6,812 bases of DNA from Flavobacteriales bacterium (GTDB lineage Bacteria; Bacteroidota; Bacteroidia; Flavobacteriales_D; Sanyastnellaceae). Of this stretch, positions 1 to 5,987 are shown in pieces. The stretch spans positions 5,417 to 12,228 of the forward strand of contig JANRAA010000314.1 in assembly GCA_030728235.1 (NCBI GenBank), in the 5' to 3' direction. The translations under genes and the position numbers were made by a program. Position 1 is the first letter of the stretch; the number at the start of each line of letters is the position of its first letter. Under the pieces are notes generated by a model. It saw only the letters and a list, made by a program, of their open reading frames with translations, made no database searches and was not told the origin of the DNA.

Positions 1-827
1 ATCATCATGATGTGAGCAAATACGTTCATGTTCCTGGTGAACTCGATTACATTCTTCATTTCGCCTCTCCTGCAAGTCCGATTGACTATCTGAAAATCCC
101 AATTCAAACACTGAAGGTAGGTTCTCTGGGAATTCACAACTGCCTTGGATTGGCACGTCAAAAAGGAGCTCGGGTGCTTATCGCCTCTACTTCTGAAGTG
201 TATGGCGACCCAATGGTACACCCGCAAACAGAATCATACTGGGGAAATGTAAACCCTGTTGGCCCACGTGGAGTGTACGATGAAGCAAAACGCTTTCAAG
301 AGGCCATTACCATGGCTTACCATACTTTTCACGGTGTTGAGACCCGCATTGCGCGGATTTTCAATACTTACGGTCCGCGGATGCGACTGAATGACGGACG
401 TGTTTTGCCGGCATTTATCGGACAAGCTTTGCGCGGTGAAGACCTTACCGTTTTTGGTGATGGATCACAAACGCGCAGTTTTTGCTATGTTGCCGACTTG
501 GTAGATGGTTTGTACCGTTTGCTGATGTCTGACTACGCTGAGCCAGTGAACATTGGTAACCCCGATGAAATCACCATCGCAGAATTCGCAGAAGAAATCA
601 TCAAGCTGACCAACACAACGCAAAAAGTTGTGTACCGTGATTTGCCTGTTGATGACCCAAAGCAACGTCAGCCAGACATCACCCGCGCAAGAGAGATTCT
701 TGGTTGGGAACCAAAAGTGTCGCGCGCTGAAGGATTAAAAATAACGTACGAATACTTCAAAAGCCTAACTTCTGAGGAATTGTACAAGAGCGAGCATAAA
801 TCATTCGATAAGTACAACAAAGCTTAA
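1..827 (+). CDS. UDP-glucuronate decarboxylase (UDP-xylose synthase), 5'-truncated
   Basis: This extended short-chain dehydrogenase/reductase converts UDP-glucuronate to UDP-xylose using bound NAD+ (EC 4.1.1.35), supplying xylose or related sugars for surface glycans. The reading frame is open from base 3 (His-His-Asp-Val-Ser). The GTG at 12-14 is therefore an internal valine codon, and the N-terminus with the Gly-rich NAD motif lies left of the window. Counting that valine as residue 1, I see the FASPASP segment (17-23), STSEVYG (59-65, catalytic Thr/Ser and Glu region), the YDEAK catalytic Tyr89 and Lys93, NTYGPRM, and a C-terminal PDITRAREILGW. These match the UXS subfamily rather than UDP-glucose 4-epimerase. 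The stop codon overlaps the next start by one base (TAATG), implying translational coupling. UDP-glucuronate would come from a UDP-glucose dehydrogenase not seen here. The family is secure and the exact product is likely. Confidence 0.93.
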   Translation, partial: HHDVSKYVHVPGELDYILHFASPASPIDYLKIPIQTLKVGSLGIHNCLGLARQKGARVLIASTSEVYGDPMVHPQTESYWGNVNPVGPRGVYDEAKRFQEAITMAYHTFHGVETRIARIFNTYGPRMRLNDGRVLPAFIGQALRGEDLTVFGDGSQTRSFCYVADLVDGLYRLLMSDYAEPVNIGNPDEITIAEFAEEIIKLTNTTQKVVYRDLPVDDPKQRQPDITRAREILGWEPKVSRAEGLKITYEYFKSLTSEELYKSEHKSFDKYNKA

Positions 828-1411
828 TGGATTACTTTGTTCACGATACAGCACTTGTAGACGCCGGTTGCACCATAGGTGAAGGAACTAAGATTTGGCA
901 TTTTTCGCACATCATGCCGGGTGCTGTGTTGGGTAAAAACTGCAACGTCGGACAAAATGTTGTCATCTCACCAGAGGTGGTGCTTGGCAACAACGTGAAG
1001 GTGCAAAACAATGTATCCATATACACAGGTGTGATTTGTGAAGACGATGTTTTTCTCGGTCCATCGTGCGTGTTTACCAACGTTGTCAATCCACGTAGTG
1101 CGGTAAATCGCCGTGGAAGCTACGCAAAGACGACTGTCAAAAAAGGAGCTACAATTGGTGCCAATGCAACGATTGTATGCGGACATGATATCGGCGAATA
1201 TGCCTTTATAGGAGCAGGTGCTGTAGTAACGAAAAACGTACCTCCTTACGCCCTGCTTGTTGGCAATCCTGCTCGCCACCTCGGTTGGATGAGTGAGTTT
1301 GGCCATCGCTTAGAATTTGACGCTAACGGAATCGCGATATGTCCGGAAAGCAATGAAAAATATCGCTTAGAAAACGGAAACGTGCATAAACTTGCATCAA
1401 GTATACTATGA
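827..1411 (+). CDS. wbpD: UDP-2-acetamido-3-amino-2,3-dideoxyglucuronate N-acetyltransferase (WbpD/WlbB-like)
   Basis: A 194-residue left-handed beta-helix acyltransferase. WbpD/WlbB enzymes use acetyl-CoA to acetylate the 3-amino group of UDP-GlcNAc(3NH2)A, giving the di-N-acetylated uronic acid precursor of some O-antigens (EC 2.3.1.201). Imperfect hexapeptide repeats run from about residue 10 to 148, for example GCTIGEG, GAVLGKN, CNVGQN and GATIGAN. The FTNVVNPRS segment (83-91) and the IGAGAVVTKNVPPYALLVGNPAR end (128-150) are typical of this subgroup. The short C-terminal tail (GWMSEFGHRL, then CPESNEKYRLENG) also fits WbpD-like proteins. The ATG overlaps the preceding TAA by one base, and the TGA overlaps the next ATG (ATGA), so the gene sits inside a tight operon. 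The WbpB oxidase and WbpE aminotransferase that would make its substrate are not in the window. Other acceptors, such as 3- or 4-amino sugars, cannot be excluded. Confidence 0.85.
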   Translation: MDYFVHDTALVDAGCTIGEGTKIWHFSHIMPGAVLGKNCNVGQNVVISPEVVLGNNVKVQNNVSIYTGVICEDDVFLGPSCVFTNVVNPRSAVNRRGSYAKTTVKKGATIGANATIVCGHDIGEYAFIGAGAVVTKNVPPYALLVGNPARHLGWMSEFGHRLEFDANGIAICPESNEKYRLENGNVHKLASSIL

Positions 1412-2709
1412 TGATCTACGAAAAACTACGAAAAAAAGAAGCCACCATGGCTGTTGTCGGCCTTGGCTACGTAGGATTACCTATCGCCCTTGAATTTGCG
1501 CGAAGCATAAAAGTGATTGGGTTTGATATCAATCCGAAAAGGGTTGCTCAAATGCAACAGAACATCGACCCTTCAAATGAGCTTTCTTCAAGCGCTTTCG
1601 ACGGGTGTGATATTACGTTCACGGCAAACCCAGAAGACCTTAAAAATGCGCAGTTCTTCGTTATCGCTGTTCCAACTCCGATCAACGCTAGCAACCAACC
1701 CGATTTGGGCCCTGTGCTTTCGGCGTCTCGCAGCGTAGGTCAAGCATTGAAAAAAGGCGACTATGTTATTTATGAGTCGACCGTATATCCTGGATGCACT
1801 GAAGATGATTGCGCTCCAGTTTTGGAAGAGCTTTCTGGACTAAAGACAGGTGTCGATTTCAAAATCGGATACTCTCCTGAACGTATCAATCCAGGTGATA
1901 AAGAGCACACCATCCGCACGATTGTGAAAGTGGTTGCAGGTTGCGACGACGAAAGCCGTGAAGAGATTGCCAAAGTTTACGAAATCGTTATCGACGCTGG
2001 AGTGCACCGCGCAGCAAGCATCAAAACAGCTGAGGCAAGCAAGATCATCGAAAACACACAACGCGACGTAAACATCGCTTTGATCAACGAATTGAGCATC
2101 ATTTTGAACCGTGTAGGCATCAATACCTACGACGTTTTGGAATGTGCACGTACCAAGTGGAACTTCTTGAACTTCACACCAGGTTTGGTGGGCGGACACT
2201 GCATAGGCGTTGACCCGTACTACTTGACTCACAAGGCACGCAAACTGGGCTACCACGCTCGCGTTATCAACTCTGGTAGATACGTGAACGACAGCATGGG
2301 CTTTTATGTCGGTAAACAAACCGTGAAGCGCATTTTGGAACAAGGCAAAAACATTCTCGATGCACGTGTGCTTGTTATGGGTGCTACGTTTAAAGAAAAC
2401 GTAAGCGACATCCGCAACTCGAAAGTGATTGATGTGATTCGTGAACTGACTTCTTTCTCAATGCACGTAGATGTTATTGATCCGCATGCTGAGCCAGAAG
2501 AAGTGAAACACGAGTACGACATCGACCTGCTTCCAGCACCAAAAATGGGATCGTACGATGCAGTTATCGTTGCAGTGAACCACAAAGAATATATGAACTA
2601 CACCGAAGATGATTTCAAAGCGCTTATGTGCGACGACAAAGGGGTGTTGGTTGATATCAAAGGTTTGTTCCGCAACGACATCAAAGACTTAGTTTACTGG
2701 AGCTTATAA
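1408..2709 (+). CDS. tviB: UDP-N-acetyl-hexosamine 6-dehydrogenase (TviB/WbpO subfamily)
   Basis: A 433-residue NAD-dependent nucleotide-sugar dehydrogenase that oxidises C6 of UDP-GlcNAc (EC 1.1.1.136) or UDP-GalNAc twice, giving the uronic acid. The N-terminal Rossmann motif GLGYVGLP is at 18-25. YESTVYPGCTEDD is at 122-134 and YSPERINPGDKEH at 155-167. The helix motif with Lys212 and Asn216 is followed by NTQRDVNIAL, and the catalytic cysteine is Cys265 in GGHCIGVDPYY. The C-terminal UDP-binding domain has FKENVSDIRNSKV at 328-340. These signatures are those of TviB/WbpO (Vi antigen, GalNAcA) rather than the UDP-glucose dehydrogenase Ugd or the WbpA branch. The length is normal. The first ATG, in the ATGA overlap with the acetyltransferase gene, is chosen; a second ATG follows directly and another is at 1447, just before the Rossmann strand. 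The gene probably supplies the uronic acid that the upstream pathway modifies. GlcNAc versus GalNAc specificity cannot be read from sequence. Confidence 0.88.
   Translation: MMIYEKLRKKEATMAVVGLGYVGLPIALEFARSIKVIGFDINPKRVAQMQQNIDPSNELSSSAFDGCDITFTANPEDLKNAQFFVIAVPTPINASNQPDLGPVLSASRSVGQALKKGDYVIYESTVYPGCTEDDCAPVLEELSGLKTGVDFKIGYSPERINPGDKEHTIRTIVKVVAGCDDESREEIAKVYEIVIDAGVHRAASIKTAEASKIIENTQRDVNIALINELSIILNRVGINTYDVLECARTKWNFLNFTPGLVGGHCIGVDPYYLTHKARKLGYHARVINSGRYVNDSMGFYVGKQTVKRILEQGKNILDARVLVMGATFKENVSDIRNSKVIDVIRELTSFSMHVDVIDPHAEPEEVKHEYDIDLLPAPKMGSYDAVIVAVNHKEYMNYTEDDFKALMCDDKGVLVDIKGLFRNDIKDLVYWSL
1416..1435 (+). repeat. Tandem 10-bp direct repeat at the start of the dehydrogenase gene
   Basis: Two perfect adjacent copies of CTACGAAAAA occupy codons 3-10 of the UDP-HexNAc dehydrogenase gene, and the run of A continues to 1437. 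The unit is not a multiple of three, so gain or loss of one copy would shift the frame. With only two copies, and an encoded peptide (YEKLRKKEA) that is normal for the family, coincidence is the simplest explanation. Confidence 0.5.
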
Positions 2710-2711
2710 GC

Positions 2712-3767
2712 ATGGCGACAGGGGATTTTAAACGCGCATTGCTAGTTACCGGAGGAGCAGGATTTATTGGCTCTCACTTGGTACGTCGTCTCGTTAAAAA
2801 TTACCCCGACACACTCGTTGTAAACCTCGATTTGCTAACGTATGCTGGCAATCTGGAGAACCTACGCGATGTTGAAAATGCCCCGAATTACCGTTTTGCA
2901 AAAGGCGATATCTGCGATGCTAAGCAGGTGAATGCTCTTTTCGAACAGTTTAAATTTGAAGGCGTTTTCCACCTTGCCGCTGAAAGCCACGTCGACCGCT
3001 CCATCAGCGACCCGATGTCGTTTGTAAAGACAAATGTGCTCGGAACAGGTGTCCTTCTCAATGCGTATCGCGCATACCGCGCGGATGGTGGGAAGTTCTA
3101 CCAAATTTCAACCGACGAAGTATTTGGATCGCTAACCGATGAGGGTTTCTTCACCGAGACTACAGCCTACGACCCGCGCAGTCCGTACTCTGCATCAAAA
3201 GCCAGTGCCGACCATTTGGTGCGGGCATACCATCATACCTATCATCTGCCGATTTTAATTTCGAACTGTTCGAACAATTACGGCAGTCACCAATTTCCTG
3301 AAAAGCTCATTCCATTGATGATCAACAACATCAAGCAGGAAAAATCTTTACCGGTTTACGGAGAAGGAATCAATGTCCGCGATTGGCTTTGGGTCGACGA
3401 CCACGTAGCAGCCATCGATTTGATTTACCATCAAGGGAAAACGGGCGATACTTACGCCATTGGCGGTGGAAACGAGTGGCGAAACATCGACCTGGTTCAC
3501 TTTCTATGCGACGAAGTTGACACCCAATTGCAACGCCCTATCGGCACATCGCGCGGGTTGGTGACTTTTGTGCAAGATCGCGCCGGACATGATCACCGAT
3601 ACGCTATAGACGCTGCGAAACTGCAAACAGAACTGGGGTGGAAACCAAGTGTGACCTTTGAAGAAGGTTTGCGCCTGACCATCAAATGGTATCTTGAAAA
3701 CAGCGATTGGCTGAACCACATCACCAGCGGCAATTATCAGGAATACTACAAGAAACACTATTCATAG
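2712..3767 (+). CDS. rfbB: dTDP-glucose 4,6-dehydratase (RmlB)
   Basis: A 351-residue extended SDR enzyme that dehydrates dTDP-glucose to dTDP-4-keto-6-deoxy-D-glucose with tightly bound NAD+ (EC 4.2.1.46). It is the entry point to dTDP-L-rhamnose and other 6-deoxy sugars. The NAD motif TGGAGFIGS is at 13-21. HLAAESHVDRSI (87-98) is the RmlB signature. STDEVFG (133-139) carries the Thr134-Asp135-Glu136 dehydration triad, YSASK has Tyr159 and Lys163, and NCSNNYGSHQFPEKLIP (185-201) is the substrate loop. DRAGHDHRYAID near the C-terminus is also diagnostic. It starts two bases after the dehydrogenase stop, so it belongs to the same transcript. The partners RmlA, RmlC and RmlD are absent from the window, so the final sugar could be rhamnose or an amino-deoxysugar made by unseen enzymes. 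The family call is very secure. Confidence 0.97.
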   Translation: MATGDFKRALLVTGGAGFIGSHLVRRLVKNYPDTLVVNLDLLTYAGNLENLRDVENAPNYRFAKGDICDAKQVNALFEQFKFEGVFHLAAESHVDRSISDPMSFVKTNVLGTGVLLNAYRAYRADGGKFYQISTDEVFGSLTDEGFFTETTAYDPRSPYSASKASADHLVRAYHHTYHLPILISNCSNNYGSHQFPEKLIPLMINNIKQEKSLPVYGEGINVRDWLWVDDHVAAIDLIYHQGKTGDTYAIGGGNEWRNIDLVHFLCDEVDTQLQRPIGTSRGLVTFVQDRAGHDHRYAIDAAKLQTELGWKPSVTFEEGLRLTIKWYLENSDWLNHITSGNYQEYYKKHYS

Positions 3768-3781
3768 CCCACTGAATATTG

Positions 3782-3789
3782 TATTTTTA
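3782..3789 (+). promoter_or_regulatory. Possible weak -7 element before the PHP phosphatase gene
   Basis: TATTTTTA in the 28-base gap between the dehydratase and phosphatase genes matches seven of eight positions of the Bacteroidota -7 consensus TAnnTTTG. It lies so close to the ATG at 3796 that a transcript from it would have almost no leader. No TTG-type -33 element is seen 17-23 bases upstream, so this may be only an AT-rich spacer, with the gene read from the upstream operon. Confidence 0.25.
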
Positions 3790-3795
3790 CCCAAC

Positions 3796-4548
3796 ATGTC
3801 ATTTATCCAACGTCTTTTCTCCAAACGCGGTAACCTCGAACCCATTGATTTGAGTTTGGTGGGTGCCGACATGCATTCGCACCTCATTCCGGGAATAGAC
3901 GATGGCTCACCAAACCTAGACGCAACCCTTGCCCTGCTCAACCGATTTTCAGAACTGGGGTATAAGAAAGTCATCACCACGCCTCACGTAATGGTCGACT
4001 ATTACCGCAACGACAGTGGCATCATACTGTCTGGACTGCAGCGTGTGCAAGAGGCAGCGAGAAAAGCAGGCATCCCTTTGCAGATAGAAGCCGCTGCTGA
4101 GTACTTTTTAGATGAGCACTTTAGCAATTTGATCGACAACAACGACATCTTGACCTTTGGCAAGAAATACGTGCTTTTTGAGTTGCCGTTTATGAGTGAG
4201 CCCATCATGCTCAAATCGGTGCTTTTTAAGCTTCAAATGGCAGGCTACCAACCTGTTTTGGCGCATGCAGAGCGTTATGTCTTTTGGCACAAAGAATTGA
4301 ATAAAATCAAAGACCTCATTGATCGTGACGTCTTCATCCAACTCAACATCAACTCACTCACAGGTGGATATTCGCCACAAGTGCAAAAAGCTGGTGAAAC
4401 GTTGATTGATAGAGGCTGGGTAGATTTTATCGGGTCAGATTGCCACCATCCCGGACATCTGGAATCGCTGGCACAAGCGCGCACACTTCCCTACCTGCAC
4501 AAGGTAATTGAAAGTGGTCGCTTGAAAAATATCGAGTTATTGGATTAA
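3796..4548 (+). CDS. cpsB: PHP-family protein-tyrosine phosphatase (CpsB/YwqE/CapC-like)
   Basis: A 250-residue metal-dependent phosphatase of the polymerase-and-histidinol-phosphatase (PHP) fold. Characterised relatives (pneumococcal CpsB, Bacillus YwqE) dephosphorylate the tyrosine-rich tails of capsule or exopolysaccharide co-polymerase kinases (EC 3.1.3.48). Metal-binding motifs appear in the expected order: DMHSHLIPGIDDGS (25-38), TTPH (61-64), EAAAEYF (98-104), LAHAERY (155-161) and GSDCHH (213-218). There is no signal peptide or membrane segment, so it should be cytoplasmic. A basic N-terminal stretch (FIQRLFSKRG) precedes the domain. It follows the dehydratase gene by 28 bases and ends the polysaccharide block. 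No Wzc-like tyrosine kinase is in the window. Its TAA overlaps the stop of the convergent ferredoxin gene. The family is secure, but the physiological substrate is inferred from relatives and context. Confidence 0.88.
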   Translation: MSFIQRLFSKRGNLEPIDLSLVGADMHSHLIPGIDDGSPNLDATLALLNRFSELGYKKVITTPHVMVDYYRNDSGIILSGLQRVQEAARKAGIPLQIEAAAEYFLDEHFSNLIDNNDILTFGKKYVLFELPFMSEPIMLKSVLFKLQMAGYQPVLAHAERYVFWHKELNKIKDLIDRDVFIQLNINSLTGGYSPQVQKAGETLIDRGWVDFIGSDCHHPGHLESLAQARTLPYLHKVIESGRLKNIELLD

Positions 4549-4868
4549 CTTCCAACTTCAGCAAGACGCACCACCATTCCATCCATGCTATCTGCAAGGT
4601 GAATCTGACAGCCGAGTCGACTATTGCTCTTTACAAAAAACGCTTGGTCGAGCATGTCTTCTTCCGCATCCGACTTCTCAGGTAAATCGGTGTCGGATTC
4701 GAGGTACATGTGGCAGCTAGCACACATCGCCATGCCGCCGCAAGTGCCCTCAACAGGCAGCTCGTAGCTTTTGCACAGCTCCATCATGTTCATATTCATG
4801 TCGGTTGGAGCATCCAACTCATGCGGTTGACCTTCACGGTCGATCACAGTGACTTTAATAATTCCCAT
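4545..4868 (-). CDS. fdx: 2Fe-2S ferredoxin (adrenodoxin-like)
   Basis: A small soluble electron carrier of about 107 residues, starting Met-Gly-Ile-Ile-Lys. The four cluster ligands follow the ferredoxin pattern C-x5-C-x2-C-x34-C: CGGMAMCASC at residues 43-52 (Cys43, Cys49, Cys52), then Cys87 in RLGCQIH. The short ligand loop preceded by LPVEGT, and the acidic helix after it (LPEKSDAEEDML), resemble adrenodoxin/Isc-type proteins rather than plant-type ferredoxins. A Met-rich stretch (DMNMNMME) lies in the first half. I chose the ATG at 4868. A TTG at 4877, directly after the upstream TAA, would add three residues and is less likely. The gene follows the ferredoxin reductase gene by nine bases in the same direction, so the reductase is its probable electron partner. 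It ends tail to tail with the phosphatase gene, sharing TTAA. Confidence 0.92.
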   Translation of the reverse strand: MGIIKVTVIDREGQPHELDAPTDMNMNMMELCKSYELPVEGTCGGMAMCASCHMYLESDTDLPEKSDAEEDMLDQAFFVKSNSRLGCQIHLADSMDGMVVRLAEVGS

Positions 4869-4877
4869 GTCAGCCAA

Positions 4878-5885
4878 TTAAAAACCCTCAACACCGTTGA
4901 CAGTGGTGTATTTCAATACGTAATTCTTATCAGGATAGATGCGCTTGAATGCTGATTGAACCATTAACGTCGCTTCGTGGAAGCCACACAGGATCAACTT
5001 CAACTTACCTGGGTAGTTATTGATATCGCCAATGGCGTAGATGCCAGGAACATTCGTGCTGTAGTCGAAAGTATCAACATCGATAGCGTTCTTGGTGATG
5101 CTCAAGCCCCAATCAGAGATCGGACCTAGCTTCGGCGACAAACCGAACAACGGCACCCAGTGATCACATGCAATGTTTATTTTGCCTTCTTTCTCGTGGT
5201 CAACAACGATGCCTTCTACCTTTCCTTCTCCTGTGATGTCGACCACCTCTGCATCGGTCACCAAACGTATCTTGCCCGACGCTGCCATGTCCATAACCTT
5301 CTGCACGCTATCTAAATGTCCGCGGAAAGAATTCCGACGGTGAATCAACGTCACGTGGTTTGCCACACCCTCAGCTAAAAAGATCGTCCAATCTAGCGCA
5401 GAGTCGCCCCCACCGCTTATTACGACATTCTTTCCTTTGTAGAAGTTAGGATCTTTAATGATGTATTCTACCCCGCGATCTTCGTAATCGGCCAAATTGG
5501 CTACAGGTGGTTTTCGCGGTTCAAAGCATCCCAATCCACCTGCTATTGCAATAACAGGGGCGATGTGCTGTGTCCCGCGGTTTGTGGTAACGATGAACTT
5601 ATCATCGTCTGTTTTCTCAATCGTTTCGGCACGTTCACCCAAGGTAAAACCTGGCTTGAAAGGTTCTGCTTGTTTCATCAGATTTTCAACCAAATCGCCA
5701 GCAAGGATTTCCGGATAAGCCGGAATATCATAGATAGGCTTCTTCGGGTAGATTTCGGTACATTGTCCGCCTGCCTGTGGTAACGCGTCAATCAAGTGAC
5801 AACGTAGCTTTAATAATCCTGCCTCGAACACGGTAAACAGGCCGCATGGACCCGCACCGATAATCAGGATATCTGTTTCGATCAT
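4878..5885 (-). CDS. Ferredoxin--NADP+ reductase, thioredoxin-reductase-like (type 2)
   Basis: A 335-residue FAD flavoprotein moving electrons between NADPH and ferredoxin (EC 1.18.1.2), of the YumC-like type first defined in Bacillus and Chlorobium. The FAD motif GAGPCG is at 10-15, and LPQAGGQCTEIYPKKPIYDIPAYP spans 35-58. The NADPH-binding motif GGGDSALDW is at 158-166, with His182-Arg183-Arg184 positioned to hold the 2'-phosphate. The second FAD motif GIYAIGD is at 281-287. There is no redox-active CxxC between the NADPH motif and the second FAD half, which separates it from true thioredoxin reductase. The C-terminal extension ending in VNGVEGF is normal for the group. The ATG at 5885 gives a family-length N-terminus. 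It has its own predicted promoter and lies just upstream of the ferredoxin gene, forming a two-gene unit. Confidence 0.92.
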   Translation of the reverse strand: MIETDILIIGAGPCGLFTVFEAGLLKLRCHLIDALPQAGGQCTEIYPKKPIYDIPAYPEILAGDLVENLMKQAEPFKPGFTLGERAETIEKTDDDKFIVTTNRGTQHIAPVIAIAGGLGCFEPRKPPVANLADYEDRGVEYIIKDPNFYKGKNVVISGGGDSALDWTIFLAEGVANHVTLIHRRNSFRGHLDSVQKVMDMAASGKIRLVTDAEVVDITGEGKVEGIVVDHEKEGKINIACDHWVPLFGLSPKLGPISDWGLSITKNAIDVDTFDYSTNVPGIYAIGDINNYPGKLKLILCGFHEATLMVQSAFKRIYPDKNYVLKYTTVNGVEGF

Positions 5886-5902
5886 TCCTGCAAAATTTCT
5901 CG

Positions 5903-5910
5903 CAAAAGTA
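5903..5910 (-). promoter_or_regulatory. Bacteroidota-type -7 promoter element for the reductase-ferredoxin unit
   Basis: On the minus strand this is TACTTTTG, a perfect match to the Bacteroidota -7 consensus TAnnTTTG. It ends 17 bases before the ATG at 5885, so transcription would begin near 5899-5896 with a leader of about 11-14 bases. No TTG -33 element is found at the usual 17-23 base spacing. That region overlaps the edge of an inverted repeat (5932-5949), so the promoter may depend on an activator. Confidence 0.6.
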
Positions 5911-5931
5911 CTTAAAAAGAGCGACTAATTA

Positions 5932-5949
5932 AGGTGATTTCGGTCACCT
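5932..5949. promoter_or_regulatory. AGGTGA-N6-TCACCT palindrome, possible CRP/FNR-family operator
   Basis: A perfect inverted repeat with six-base arms and a six-base spacer (TTTCGG on the plus strand). Its core GTGA-N6-TCAC equals the core of the CRP-type site. It is centred at 5940.5, about 41 bases upstream of the transcription start predicted from the -7 element at 5903-5910, the position used by class II activators. As RNA it could also fold into a 6-bp hairpin after the Nfu gene, but on the minus strand it is not followed by a T-run, so a terminator is less likely. A function as an operator is inference. Confidence 0.42.
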
Positions 5950-5987
5950 GCCGACAACAACAAAATGCGCACTGGAATGTTCAATTC

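Noticed and set aside
968..1306. A 112-codon minus-strand frame opposite the acetyltransferase gene
   Set aside because: It lies wholly antisense to a well-supported gene, and its product has no recognisable family features. The same holds for the other minus-strand frames across 234-4484 and the plus-strand frames across 4710-6667.
4869..4877. TTG at 4877 as the ferredoxin start
   Set aside because: It directly follows the upstream TAA and would add only Leu-Ala-Asp before an ATG that already gives a family-length N-terminus. TTG starts are rare, so ATG at 4868 is preferred.
4710..4955. Plus-strand frame across the reductase-ferredoxin junction
   Set aside because: It is antisense to two confident genes, has a low-complexity His/Ala-rich start that mirrors the ferredoxin cysteine motif codons, and matches no known family.
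5932..5949. Hairpin as a Rho-independent terminator of the mrp-nfu unit
   Set aside because: The stem is only 6 bp, and on the minus strand it is followed by TTAATTAG rather than a T-run; a CTTTTT stretch appears only about 14 bases later. An operator fits the position better, although a weak terminator cannot be fully excluded.
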